A DNA stretch of 64,000 nt from Enterobacter ludwigii (GTDB lineage: Bacteria > Pseudomonadota > Gammaproteobacteria > Enterobacterales > Enterobacteriaceae). The position numbers were made by a program, and so were the translations under genes. Where the stretch lies: assembly GCA_023023105.1 (NCBI GenBank), contig CP083824.1:1612001-1676000 (forward strand). Reading direction: 5' to 3'. Under the pieces are notes generated by a model, which was not told the DNA's origin, ran no database searches, and saw only the letters and a program-made list of their open reading frames with translations. Every line of letters begins with the position of its first letter. Position 1 is the stretch's first letter. Of this stretch, positions 44,424 to 52,793 are shown one piece after another.

Positions 44424-45263
44424 ATGGAACAACTGGATGAACGTCTGAAAGCACAATACCCGTCACTGTCGCCGCAGGAGCAGCGGGTGGCGGATTTTAT
44501 TTTCGATCACTTTGACGACCTGATTAGCTACAACAGCGCTGAGCTGGCGCAGCTCAGCGGGGTGTCGAAAGCCACCGTGAGCCGCCTGTTTAAGCGTCTG
44601 GGCTATGAGAAATATAAGGACATGCGCGACGAACTGCGCACGCTGCGCCAGAGCGGGATGCCGCTTACCGATAACCGTGACGCGGTGCAGGGTAATACGC
44701 TGCTGGCACGTCACTATAAACAGGAGATGGCGAACCTGACCCAGTGGGTCAATGCCCTCGACGCGCAGCAGTTTGCCGAGGCGATGGCCTGCATGGTGAA
44801 AGCGCGGCGCATTATCATTATTGGTATGCGTAACGCCTATCCGGCAGCCTTGCATCTCCGCCAGCAGCTGCTGCAGGCGCGCGGACAGGTGCTGGTGCTG
44901 CCGCAGCCCGGGCAGAGCCTGAGCGAGGAGCTGGTAGATTTAACCGCTGACGACCTGGTTATCATGATGGCTTTTCGCCGTCGCCCGCGTATTGTCCGCC
45001 CGCTGATGCAGCAGCTTCAGCAAAGCGGAATTCCGGTGCTGCTGATGTGCGAGCCGCAGGCGCACAGCCTGTTTCCGCTGGCAAGCTGGCAGCTTTGCGC
45101 CCCGCTGGACAGCGTTTCGGCCTATGACAGCTATTCCTCGGTCAACAGCCTGATCAACCTGCTGGCGAATGCCTTCCTGCATGAGATTCTCGATAAAGGC
45201 CGTCCGCGCATTCACGAGATTGCCTCCCTCTACCAGCAACTGGACGAACTCGAACAACGATAA
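44424..45263 (+). CDS. hpxU: MurR/RpiR-family regulator HpxU
   Basis: HpxU (279 residues) has an N-terminal RpiR helix-turn-helix domain (SYNSAELAQLSGVSKATVSRLFKRLGYEKYKDMRDELR) and a C-terminal SIS domain (about residues 125-255, including RRIIIIGMRNAYPAALHLRQQL) that would bind a small ligand. In Klebsiella an RpiR-type repressor of this name controls allantoate-catabolism genes. It lies between hpxWXYZ and the ABC-hpxJK operon and is followed by a strong hairpin. Confidence 0.87.
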   Translation: MEQLDERLKAQYPSLSPQEQRVADFIFDHFDDLISYNSAELAQLSGVSKATVSRLFKRLGYEKYKDMRDELRTLRQSGMPLTDNRDAVQGNTLLARHYKQEMANLTQWVNALDAQQFAEAMACMVKARRIIIIGMRNAYPAALHLRQQLLQARGQVLVLPQPGQSLSEELVDLTADDLVIMMAFRRRPRIVRPLMQQLQQSGIPVLLMCEPQAHSLFPLASWQLCAPLDSVSAYDSYSSVNSLINLLANAFLHEILDKGRPRIHEIASLYQQLDELEQR

Positions 45264-45284
45264 TGGGGCATCAGGCTGGTGCTT

Positions 45285-45301
45285 TGCATCTAAATGGTGC
45301 A
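45285..45301. promoter_or_regulatory. NtrC-like enhancer site upstream of the allantoate operon
   Basis: TGCATCTAAATGGTGCA is a 17-bp dyad matching the NtrC consensus TGCACY-N5-GGTGCA at nearly every defined base. It lies about 86 bp upstream of the sigma-54 promoter, a normal enhancer distance. Confidence 0.7.
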
Positions 45302-45304
45302 TCT

Positions 45305-45345
45305 GGCGGGTCGGGAAAACACGCGTTTTTTCGACCCGCCTGCGT
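45305..45345 (+). terminator. Hairpin terminator of hpxU
   Basis: GGCGGGTCG (45305-45313) pairs with CGACCCGCC (45332-45340), with a nested AAAAC/GTTTT stem inside, followed by a T-rich tail. It separates hpxU from the operon that follows and stands between the enhancer and promoter of that operon. Confidence 0.75.
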
Positions 45346-45386
45346 TTTATCAGGCTTTACAAGAATATTTCCCGCTTCGCTTTATC

Positions 45387-45402
45387 TGGCACATTAGTTG
45401 CA
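45387..45402 (+). promoter_or_regulatory. Sigma-54 promoter of the ABC transporter-hpxJK operon
   Basis: TGGCACATTAGTTGCA is an essentially perfect -24/-12 promoter, the best in the window. It lies 52 bp upstream of the first gene. Confidence 0.88.
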
Positions 45403-45415
45403 AAATCACATTCAA

Positions 45416-45431
45416 AGAATCTTTTGTTTCA
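45416..45431. promoter_or_regulatory. Possible HpxU operator in the allantoate operon leader
   Basis: AGAATCTTTTGTTTCA shares the TTTT-GTTTCA half with the reverse of operator 2; the other half is degenerate. It would cover the transcription start expected from the sigma-54 promoter. Confidence 0.35.
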
Positions 45432-45454
45432 TGCTAACGTTACGGGGAAGCACC

Positions 45455-46237
45455 ATGAAAAAACTGTTGATTGCACTGACCGGGGCCGTATGTCTCTTCA
45501 CACAACTGCCCGCAAAGGCGGACCAGCTTCAGGATATTGAGAAACGCGGCACCATCCGCATCGCCGTTCCGCAGGATTTCCCACCGTTTGGCTCGGTGGG
45601 GACCGATCTGCAGCCGCAGGGGTATGACATCGACATGGCGCGTTATCTGGCTAAACAGATGAAGCTCAAGCTACAGCTGGTGCCCGTGACCAGCGCCAAC
45701 CGCGTGCCGTACCTGCAAACCGATAAGGTGGATCTGGTCATTTCAAGCCTCGGTAAAAACCCGGAGCGCGAGAAGGTGATCGATTTTAGCCGCGCCTACG
45801 CACCGTTCTTCCTCGGCGTGTTTGGCCCGAAAGGGGCAGAGCTGAAAGATGCCGCCGCGCTGAGCGGAAAAACCATCGGCGTGACGCGCGGGGCGGTGGA
45901 GGACATGGTGCTGACCAGCCTGGCACCGAAAGACGCTGACGTGAAACGCTATGAAGACAACAACACCACGCTGTCTGCCTACCTTTCCGGGCAGGTGCAG
46001 TATGTGGCCACCGGCAACCTGGTGGTGGCGGCCATTTCCCGCCAGAACGCGGCTAAAGCCCCGGTACCGAGCTTTATGCTGAAGGACTCACCGTGCTTTA
46101 TTGGGCTGAAAAAGAATGAACCGGCGCTGAAAGCAAAAGTGGATGCGTTGATTGAGCAAGGCATCAAAGACGGCACGCTGAACGGCCTGTCTGAGCAATG
46201 GCTGAAAGCTCCGCTGCCGGCAAACCTTGGCGTCTAG
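45455..46237 (+). CDS. ABC transporter periplasmic binding protein (hpxF position)
   Basis: This 260-residue protein has a Sec signal peptide (MKKLLIALTGAVCLFTQLPAKA) and is an amino-acid-type solute-binding protein (GTIRIAVPQDFPPFGSVG, YDIDMARYLAKQMKL). It leads an operon of two permeases, an ATPase, hpxJ and hpxK. The likely ligand is allantoate or a related ureide, from context only. It matches hpxF in the Klebsiella hpxFGHIJK order. ATG 45455 follows GGGGAAG; the upstream in-frame codon lacks a good site. Confidence 0.87.
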   Translation: MKKLLIALTGAVCLFTQLPAKADQLQDIEKRGTIRIAVPQDFPPFGSVGTDLQPQGYDIDMARYLAKQMKLKLQLVPVTSANRVPYLQTDKVDLVISSLGKNPEREKVIDFSRAYAPFFLGVFGPKGAELKDAAALSGKTIGVTRGAVEDMVLTSLAPKDADVKRYEDNNTTLSAYLSGQVQYVATGNLVVAAISRQNAAKAPVPSFMLKDSPCFIGLKKNEPALKAKVDALIEQGIKDGTLNGLSEQWLKAPLPANLGV

Positions 46238-46241
46238 GCCG

Positions 46242-46907
46242 ATGACAGAGCAACTTCATTTCTCCGAACTCTGGCCACACTGGCCGGAGTTGCTGGCGGG
46301 GTTGTGGGTCACCATTCAACTGACCGTTATGGCAACTTTCGGCGGCCTGGCAATCGGTATTTTTGGGGCGGCCATTCGCAGCGGGCGGGCGACGTGGTTC
46401 AGCCGGATCTGGGGCGGTTACGTGGAGATTATTCGTAACACGCCGTTTGTGGTACAGCTGTTTTTTATCGTTTTCGGCCTGCCTAATCTGGGGCTGAAAA
46501 TGACCGCCGGGGAAGCGGCACTGCTGGCGATGGTGGTGAATCTGGGGGCGTACAGCACCGAGATTATCCGGGCAGGCATTCAGGTCACGCCGAAAGGGCA
46601 GTGGGAGGCCGGACGCGTGCTGGGGCTCACCCGCCTGCAGACCTTTATTCGCGTGGTGTTGCCGCCTTCGCTGCAGCGCATTTACCCGGCGCTGGTGAGC
46701 CAGTGCATTATCGTAATGCTCGGCTCGTCGGTGGTGTCGCAGGTCTCGTATGAAGAGCTGACCTTCGCCGCCAACCTCATCCAGTCCCGAACGTTTTTGA
46801 GCTTTGAGGTTTACCTGGTGACAACCGGCATTTACTTAGCGCTGTCGATTACCCTGCGCCAGCTGATGATGGCGGCAGGACGGAAATGGCTGGGGGTGCA
46901 GGCATGA
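46242..46907 (+). CDS. ABC transporter permease 1 (hpxG position)
   Basis: This 221-residue inner-membrane permease of the polar amino-acid (HisMQ) type has several helices and the EAA-like coupling loop TPKGQWEAGRVLGLTRLQTF. It lies 4 bp after the binding-protein gene and overlaps the second permease by ATGA. With the next two genes it forms the transporter core. Substrate is inferred to be allantoate or a ureide. Confidence 0.87.
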   Translation: MTEQLHFSELWPHWPELLAGLWVTIQLTVMATFGGLAIGIFGAAIRSGRATWFSRIWGGYVEIIRNTPFVVQLFFIVFGLPNLGLKMTAGEAALLAMVVNLGAYSTEIIRAGIQVTPKGQWEAGRVLGLTRLQTFIRVVLPPSLQRIYPALVSQCIIVMLGSSVVSQVSYEELTFAANLIQSRTFLSFEVYLVTTGIYLALSITLRQLMMAAGRKWLGVQA

Positions 46908-47563
46908 TGACCACCTTTACCGACTGGGACATTATTCGCAACCTGCTGCTGGCCGGGCGCTGGACGGTGCTGCTGTCGCTGGTGGCGTTTGTCGGCGGGG
47001 CGGTGGTGACGCTGCCGCTCCTGCTGCTGCGCCTCACGGGTGGACGCACGGTCAGGCGCATCATCCGCGGCTATATCGAGCTGTTTCAGGGCACGCCGCT
47101 GCTAATGCAGCTATTCCTGGCCTTCTTTGGCGTGGCGCTGTTCGGCATCGACGTTTCGCCGTGGACCGCCGCCTCGCTGGCGCTGACGTTTTACACCAGC
47201 GCGTTTTTGCTCGATATCTGGTTTGGCAGTATTCGTGCCCTGCCAAAAGGACAGTGGGAAGCGTCGCGCTGTCTCGGGCTGACGTTTGGCCAGACGTTGT
47301 TTCGCGTGGTCGCCCCGCAGGCGCTACGTATCGGCATCGCCCCAACGGTCGGTTTTGCCGTGCAGGTGATCAAAGGTACTGCGCTGGCGTCGATTATCGG
47401 CTTTATCGAGCTGACCAAGGCCGGGACGATGCTGACTAACGTCACGTACCAGCCGTTTAAGGTCTTTGCGCTGGTGGCGCTGGGCTACTTTATTCTGTGT
47501 TATCCGCTGTCCCGCTACAGCCGCTATCTGGAGACGAAATTCAATGCCTCTCATCACCATTAA
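46904..47563 (+). CDS. ABC transporter permease 2 (hpxH position)
   Basis: This 219-residue permease pairs with the upstream one to form a heterodimeric channel. The coupling loop is LPKGQWEASRCLGLTFGQTLF. ATG 46904 overlaps the preceding stop codon. Its 3' end overlaps the ATPase gene by 20 bp. Confidence 0.87.
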   Translation: MMTTFTDWDIIRNLLLAGRWTVLLSLVAFVGGAVVTLPLLLLRLTGGRTVRRIIRGYIELFQGTPLLMQLFLAFFGVALFGIDVSPWTAASLALTFYTSAFLLDIWFGSIRALPKGQWEASRCLGLTFGQTLFRVVAPQALRIGIAPTVGFAVQVIKGTALASIIGFIELTKAGTMLTNVTYQPFKVFALVALGYFILCYPLSRYSRYLETKFNASHHH

Positions 47564-48281
47564 TCAGGTGCAGAAGTACTACGGCGAAAACCACGTGCTC
47601 AAGGGGGTCGATCTGGATATCGACATGGGCCAGGTCATTTCGATTATCGGACGCAGCGGGTCGGGGAAAAGCACGTTGCTGCGCTGCATCAACGGTCTGG
47701 AAGGGTATCAGGACGGCAGCATTAAACTCGGCGGCATGACCATTACCGACCGGGATTCCCAGGCGCGTGAAATCAGCCGCTCGGTCGGTATGGTGTTCCA
47801 GAGCTTCAACCTGTTCCCGCACATGACGGCGCTGGAAAACGTGATGCTCGCTCCGCGTCGGGTGCTGAAGAAAAGCGCCGCCGAATGTCGGGAGCTGGCG
47901 CAGCGCATGCTGGAGAAAGTCGGGTTGGGTGACCGTCTGGATTACTACCCGTCGAGCCTCTCCGGGGGCCAGCAGCAGCGCGTGGCGATTGCCCGCGCCC
48001 TGGCGATGTCGCCTAAAGTTTTACTCTGTGACGAGATCACCTCCGCGCTTGACCCGGAGCTGGTGGGCGAAGTGCTCAAGGTGCTGGAGCAGCTGGCGGC
48101 CGAGGGGATGACGCTGATACTTGTTACCCATGAAATGAATTTTGCCCGCGAAGTGGGCGACCGCGTGGTGTTTATGCACCAGGGGAAAGTCTGGGAGCAG
48201 GGCGACAGCAAAACGCTGTTCGCCAACCCGCAGACCACAGAACTGAAGCAATTTATCTCCTCCGTACGCGGTCTCAACTAA
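47544..48281 (+). CDS. ABC transporter ATP-binding protein (hpxI position)
   Basis: This 245-residue ATPase of the polar amino-acid type has Walker A GRSGSGKST, signature SLSGGQQQRVAIARAL and Walker B VLLCDEITSALDP. It energises the two permeases encoded just upstream. The start lies inside permease 2; the longer upstream frame is a shadow. Confidence 0.92.
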   Translation: MPLITINQVQKYYGENHVLKGVDLDIDMGQVISIIGRSGSGKSTLLRCINGLEGYQDGSIKLGGMTITDRDSQAREISRSVGMVFQSFNLFPHMTALENVMLAPRRVLKKSAAECRELAQRMLEKVGLGDRLDYYPSSLSGGQQQRVAIARALAMSPKVLLCDEITSALDPELVGEVLKVLEQLAAEGMTLILVTHEMNFAREVGDRVVFMHQGKVWEQGDSKTLFANPQTTELKQFISSVRGLN

Positions 48282-48295
48282 TGAAGGACATCAAA

Positions 48296-49537
48296 ATGGA
48301 CATCGCACACTTTCCGCAAATCAACCCGCCGCAGCGCCTGCTGATGGGTCCAGGCCCGATCAACGCCGACCCGCGCGTGCTGCGCGCCATGTCGAGCCAG
48401 CTGATCGGCCAGTACGATCCGGCCATGACCCACTACATGAACGAGGTGATGGCGCTCTATCGCGGTGTATTCCGCACCGAAAACCGCTGGACGATGCTGG
48501 TGGACGGCACATCCCGCGCGGGGATAGAAGCGATTCTGGTGTCAGCCATTCGTCCAGGGGACAAAGTGCTGGTACCGGTCTTTGGCCGCTTCGGTCATCT
48601 GCTGTGCGAAATTGCCCGCCGCTGCCGCGCGGAGGTGCACACCATCGAAGTCCCCTGGGGCGAGGTGTTCACCCCAGACCAGGTTGAAGATGCCATCAAA
48701 CGCATTCGCCCGCGCCTGCTGCTGACCGTGCAGGGCGATACATCCACCACCATGCTGCAGCCGCTCGCGGAGCTGGGTGCCATCTGCCGCCGTTACGACG
48801 TGCTGTTTTATACCGATGCCACCGCATCGCTCGGCGGTAACGCGCTGGAGACTGACGCCTGGGGGCTGGACGCGGTCTCGGCAGGGATGCAGAAGTGCCT
48901 CGGCGGTCCGTCGGGCACATCGCCGATCACCCTTAGCGCGCGAATGGAGGAGGCGATCCGCCGCCGCAAGTGCGTTGAGGAGGGCATTCGTACCGACGCC
49001 CACCGCGACGGCGACGAGGAGATGATCTACTCCAACTACTTCGATCTCGGTATGGTGATGGACTACTGGGGGCCAGAGCGTCTCAACCACCACACCGAAG
49101 CGACCACCGCGCTGTTTGGCGCCCGCGAATGTGCGCGTCTGATCCTGCAGGAAGGGCTGGATAACGGCATCGCTCGCCACAAGCTGCACGGCGATGCGCT
49201 GCTGAAAGGCATTCAGGCGATGGGGCTGGAAACCTTCGGCGACCTGCAGCACAAGATGAACAACGTGCTGGGGGTGGTGATCCCTCAGGGCGTGAATGGC
49301 GATCGGGTGCGCAAGCTGATGCTGGAGGATTTCGGGATTGAAATCGGCACGTCGTTTGGCCCGCTGCACGGCAAAGTGTGGCGCATTGGCACTATGGGCT
49401 ACAACGCGCGTAAAGACTGCGTGATGACCACCCTGAGTGCGCTGGAGTCGGTACTCAATTACCTGAAATTTACCACTACGCAGGGCGCGGCGATGCAGGC
49501 CGCGTGGGACCACTATCGCAGTGAGACCCCAGAATGA
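48296..49537 (+). CDS. hpxJ: Ureidoglycine-glyoxylate aminotransferase HpxJ
   Basis: HpxJ (413 residues) transfers the amino group of S-ureidoglycine to an oxo-acid such as glyoxylate, yielding oxalurate. It is a PLP enzyme of the alanine-glyoxylate aminotransferase family; K200 in SAGMQKCLGGPSGT is the likely Schiff-base lysine, and LMGPGPINADPRVLRAM is the family N-terminus. ATG 48296 follows AAGGAC; an earlier in-frame ATG at 48281 overlaps the ATPase stop and may also be used. It overlaps hpxK by ATGA. Confidence 0.9.
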   Translation: MDIAHFPQINPPQRLLMGPGPINADPRVLRAMSSQLIGQYDPAMTHYMNEVMALYRGVFRTENRWTMLVDGTSRAGIEAILVSAIRPGDKVLVPVFGRFGHLLCEIARRCRAEVHTIEVPWGEVFTPDQVEDAIKRIRPRLLLTVQGDTSTTMLQPLAELGAICRRYDVLFYTDATASLGGNALETDAWGLDAVSAGMQKCLGGPSGTSPITLSARMEEAIRRRKCVEEGIRTDAHRDGDEEMIYSNYFDLGMVMDYWGPERLNHHTEATTALFGARECARLILQEGLDNGIARHKLHGDALLKGIQAMGLETFGDLQHKMNNVLGVVIPQGVNGDRVRKLMLEDFGIEIGTSFGPLHGKVWRIGTMGYNARKDCVMTTLSALESVLNYLKFTTTQGAAMQAAWDHYRSETPE

Positions 49538-50763
49538 GCCCGGCGGCAGAACGGGTGATGGCGCGCGCCGACGCGCTGGCCGCCATCAGCGAAAGCCCGG
49601 ATGCGCTGACACGGGTGTATCTCTCCGCGCAGCATTTACAGGCCAACCAGCTGGTTGGGCTGTGGATGAGCCAGGCGGGGATGACCGTCTGGCAGGACAG
49701 CGTGGGTAATATTTGCGGACGTTACGAAGGCGAGCGAGAGGGCGCCCGGGCGGTGTTGCTGGGTTCGCACCTGGACACCGTGCGCAATGCCGGGCGCTAC
49801 GACGGCATGCTTGGGGTGCTCACCGCCATCGAAGTGGTGGACAGTCTGCATCAGCAGGGGATTCGCCTGGCGCAGGCTATCGAGATTGTTGGCTTTGGCG
49901 ACGAAGAAGGCACCCGCTTTGGCATCACGCTATTAGGTAGCCGTGGTCTGACGGGAACCTGGCCGCAGGGCTGGCTGGAGACGTGCGATGCCGGTGGCAT
50001 CAGCGTGGCGCAGGCGATGGTGCAGGCAGGACTCGATCCTTCACGCGTGGCAATGGCGGCGCGACATCAGGACGATTTCAGCGCATGTCTCGAGTTGCAT
50101 ATCGAACAGGGGCCGTGTCTGGAGCAGGAAGGTCTGGCGCTGGGGGTGGTGGAAGCCATTAACGGCGCACGCCGCCTCAATTGTCGCTTCATCGGTGAAG
50201 CCGGCCATGCCGGGACCGTACCCATGAATCATCGCAAAGACGCACTGGCGGCGGCCGCTGAATGGATGATGCAGGTTGAAAACGCCACTCTGCAACACGG
50301 CGGTAATCTGGTCGCGACGGTCGGTGAGCTGCGCTGTTTTCCCGGTGCGGTGAACGTGATCCCCGGCGAGGTTGCGCTTTCGCTGGATATTCGTGGCCCG
50401 CAGGATGCGCCGCTTGATGCGCTGCTCGGTGAACTGCTGTTGCAGGCGCAGTCGATAGCGGCCCGACGCGGGATGCATTTTGCTGCCGAAGAGTTTTACC
50501 GCATCGCCGCCACGCCGTGCGATACGCGTTTGCAGCGTCTGCTGGGGGAGGCCGTTGAGTCGGTACAAGGGCGCTCGTTATCCCTGCCCAGCGGTGCCGG
50601 GCATGACACCATCGCCCTGGCGGAGCGCTGGCCGGTCGGGATGCTGTTCGTGCGTTGCAAGGGGGGGATCAGCCACCATCCGGCGGAGTCGGTGATGGCT
50701 GAAGATGTCGCGCTGGCGATTGAGGCGTTTGGGCTCGCGGTCACATCGCTGGCGTCTATTTAG
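49534..50763 (+). CDS. hpxK: Allantoate amidohydrolase HpxK
   Basis: HpxK (409 residues) hydrolyses allantoate to ureidoglycine, CO2 and ammonia. It is an M20-type metal enzyme: GSHLDTVRNAGRYDGMLGVL and GFGDEEGTRFGITLLGSRGLTG carry metal ligands, and SGAGHDTIALAERWPVGMLFVRCKGGISHHP is near the C-terminus in two parts. It ends the transporter-hpxJK operon and its stop overlaps the convergent cybB by 8 bp. Confidence 0.92.
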   Translation: MSPAAERVMARADALAAISESPDALTRVYLSAQHLQANQLVGLWMSQAGMTVWQDSVGNICGRYEGEREGARAVLLGSHLDTVRNAGRYDGMLGVLTAIEVVDSLHQQGIRLAQAIEIVGFGDEEGTRFGITLLGSRGLTGTWPQGWLETCDAGGISVAQAMVQAGLDPSRVAMAARHQDDFSACLELHIEQGPCLEQEGLALGVVEAINGARRLNCRFIGEAGHAGTVPMNHRKDALAAAAEWMMQVENATLQHGGNLVATVGELRCFPGAVNVIPGEVALSLDIRGPQDAPLDALLGELLLQAQSIAARRGMHFAAEEFYRIAATPCDTRLQRLLGEAVESVQGRSLSLPSGAGHDTIALAERWPVGMLFVRCKGGISHHPAESVMAEDVALAIEAFGLAVTSLASI

Positions 50764-51307
50764 TGTTTTTCCGGGTTCGTAATGCGGGCAGCATCCTTTC
50801 CAGGGTGTTGTCATGCATGACGTAATGGTGAAACAGCGCAGCGGCAGCGTGCAGACCAATCAGGTAATAACCGGCATTGGCGACGATCTCATGGACCTCT
50901 TTCAGCCCGTGTTGCAGGTTCACGTCTGGTGTGGCCGCGACGGGCAGTGCGATCCCGAAAAACGACCACTCAATCTGACCGAAGTAAAGAGAGGCCATGC
51001 CCAGCAGAGGAAGTGAAATGAACATCAGGTAGATCAATCCGTGAAGGGATTTTGAGGCAATCTCCTGCCAGCGTGGCGGGGCAGGAACAATATCCGGATC
51101 GCTGTTTCGCAGCTTCAGCACCACTCTGAGGATCATCAGCAGCAGAACGCTTAGCCCTGCCGTGTAGTGGATCAGCCCCATAGTGGTTCGCGCGGGTGTT
51201 CCCTTCGGTGCGAACCCTTTCAGGTTCATGGTGGCATAGGCGACGATAATCACCAGTAGGACCAGCCAGTGAATGATTATCTGGCTTCGTGCGTAGCTGT
51301 TTTTCAT
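50756..51307 (-). CDS. cybB: Cytochrome b561 CybB
   Basis: CybB (183 residues) is a di-haem membrane protein with four helices that oxidises ubiquinol in the inner membrane. Haem-ligating histidines are expected in SQIIIHWLVLL, GLIHYTAGLSVL, SKSLHGLIYLMF and GLHAAAALFHHYV. Its ribosome binding site AAGGTGAG lies entirely within a 12-bp hairpin arm. It overlaps the 3' end of hpxK on the opposite strand. Confidence 0.9.
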   Translation of the reverse strand: MKNSYARSQIIIHWLVLLVIIVAYATMNLKGFAPKGTPARTTMGLIHYTAGLSVLLLMILRVVLKLRNSDPDIVPAPPRWQEIASKSLHGLIYLMFISLPLLGMASLYFGQIEWSFFGIALPVAATPDVNLQHGLKEVHEIVANAGYYLIGLHAAAALFHHYVMHDNTLERMLPALRTRKNTK

Positions 51308-51310
51308 TTT

Positions 51311-51342
51311 TAACTCACCTTACAGGGTTATAAGGTGAGTTA
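51311..51342 (-). promoter_or_regulatory. Perfect 12-bp inverted repeat over the cybB ribosome binding site
   Basis: TAACTCACCTTA (51311-51322) and TAAGGTGAGTTA (51331-51342) are exact complements separated by 8 bases. On the cybB mRNA the 3' arm contains AAGGUGAG, the Shine-Dalgarno sequence, 3 bases before the AUG. It could be a translation-blocking hairpin or a DNA operator. Confidence 0.75.
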
Positions 51343-51402
51343 TAGAAGAAATAACTTAAGCAGACATTAACGGTCTTAGCCTGGACGACAAGGCGCGTTA
51401 AA

Positions 51403-52404
51403 TTACTCCAGCCCCAGCGTATATTGCGCGATCTTGAAGTAGATAATCAGCCCGGTACCGTCGATCAGCGTGGCGATAAACGGCGCGGAGACGACGGCCG
51501 GATCAATGCCACAGCGCTTAAGCACCATCGGAATGACGGACGAGACAATCGCACTCCACAGCGTAATGCAGACCAGGGTCAGACTGACGATGAGCGTGAT
51601 TTCCATCCCAATGCCCATCATCCAGGCACGAATACACCCGGCCAGGCCGAGCGTGGCGGCTATCATCAGCGAGGTGCTCATCTCTTTACGCAGCACGCGG
51701 CCAACATCACGCAGATGCACTTCCCCCAGCGCCATGGCGCGCACCAGCGTGGAGGTGATCTGCGTTCCGCTGTTACCACCGGTACCAATCAGCAGCGGGA
51801 TAAAGAACGCCAGTGCGATGGCGGATTCCAGCGCCTCTTCAAAATGCTGGATCACCGAGCTGGTATAAGCTTCTGCGACAAACAACAGCAGCAGCCAGAC
51901 GGAGCGTTTCTTCCACAGACTGAAGGCGCTGGTTTCCAGATAGGGTTTCTCCAGCGGCAGCGTCGCCCCCTGAAGCTGAGCATCTTCGGTGACGTCATCT
52001 TCCAGCAGATGCGCAATTTCGCGTTCGGTGAGGCAGCCAACCAGCTTTCCATGGGTGACCACGGGCACGACATCCGCACCACCGTGTGCCAGCAGGCCTG
52101 CGACATCGGCGCGTTCATCCTCCGGTTTGACCTGCAGAAACTGCGAGATCATCAGCGCTCTCACCGGTTGTACCGTATCGGTGGTCTGCAGTAATTTGCG
52201 CACCGCAATCATGCCCGCCAGGCGACCATTATCTTCGATAAAAATATGCGACGGAATATCATCATCTTTTAATTTCTCAAAGAATTGCTCGCGTGCCAGC
52301 GCCACGCATAATGAAATATCGAGGACAATAAAATCGGTATTCATATATTGCGCGATGGCGCTGTCATTGAATGCCAGGTTTTGGTTGTGAATAGCGTAAG
52401 ACAT
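51403..52404 (-). CDS. MgtE-like magnesium transporter
   Basis: This 333-residue protein has a CBS-domain pair (about residues 25-140) and a C-terminal membrane domain with the MgtE signature LLIGTGGNSGTQITSTLVRAMALGEV and several helices. It lacks the large N-terminal superhelical domain of Bacillus/Thermus MgtE, in which cytosolic Mg sensing partly resides. The start at 52404 (MSYAIHNQ) follows AAGGGAA; the longer frame would run through the leader. An M-box-like leader upstream supports a magnesium role. Confidence 0.85.
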   Translation of the reverse strand: MSYAIHNQNLAFNDSAIAQYMNTDFIVLDISLCVALAREQFFEKLKDDDIPSHIFIEDNGRLAGMIAVRKLLQTTDTVQPVRALMISQFLQVKPEDERADVAGLLAHGGADVVPVVTHGKLVGCLTEREIAHLLEDDVTEDAQLQGATLPLEKPYLETSAFSLWKKRSVWLLLLFVAEAYTSSVIQHFEEALESAIALAFFIPLLIGTGGNSGTQITSTLVRAMALGEVHLRDVGRVLRKEMSTSLMIAATLGLAGCIRAWMMGIGMEITLIVSLTLVCITLWSAIVSSVIPMVLKRCGIDPAVVSAPFIATLIDGTGLIIYFKIAQYTLGLE

Positions 52405-52476
52405 AGTGAATTCCCTTTGAATAATAAAATCTCTCAGGGGCGAGCAAGACAGGGCATGTCGAAGAGGAGATCCCCA

Positions 52477-52627
52477 CGTCCTGGTTTCAGCACTGTACAC
52501 CGTATCCCGCGAGGGAAGTTATACTGACAAAGCCTTGATTCGACAGTGCCTGTTTTACCCTGTGCCGGTTCTCTCGAACCCACCAGAGCGATAACGTGTA
52601 TTTGTACAGGAGCCTCGCCATAACGAG
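52477..52627 (-). ncRNA. M-box (ykoK)-like magnesium riboswitch leader
   Basis: Read on the minus strand the leader starts with GCGAGGCTCCTGTACA, contains GGGTAAAACAG and CTGTCGAATCAAGG in the middle, and ends with TGTACAGTGCTGAAACC. These match the order of conserved M-box blocks (GUGAGGCUCCUGUA, GGGUCAACAG, ACAGUGCUAAAGC) as remembered from Gram-positive mgtE leaders. It ends about 72 nt before the MgtE-like start. The 5' and 3' blocks can pair through CTGTACA/TGTACAG. Confidence 0.65.
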
Positions 52628-52793
52628 ATCGTTGTAAAACGAAAGAAATAATACGCTTATTTTATTTTACCGCTCAGGATTTTAAATAATGTTTAAGAAT
52701 GGTTTAGGAGAATCTTATTAATGGAATGTTGAAGGTTTATTTAAGGTTGTTCATTTTAAATGGAGAGTGAAAAGAAAAATGGAGGAGGGGAAA
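52628..52793. other. AT-rich divergent promoter region
   Basis: This AT-rich stretch between the M-box leader and the DedA gene should hold both divergent promoters. No operator dyad or open frame stands out. Confidence 0.5.

Noticed and set aside
48542..49513. A 323-codon minus-strand open frame within hpxJ
   Set aside because: It mirrors hpxJ codons, has no ribosome binding site and no recognisable motifs.
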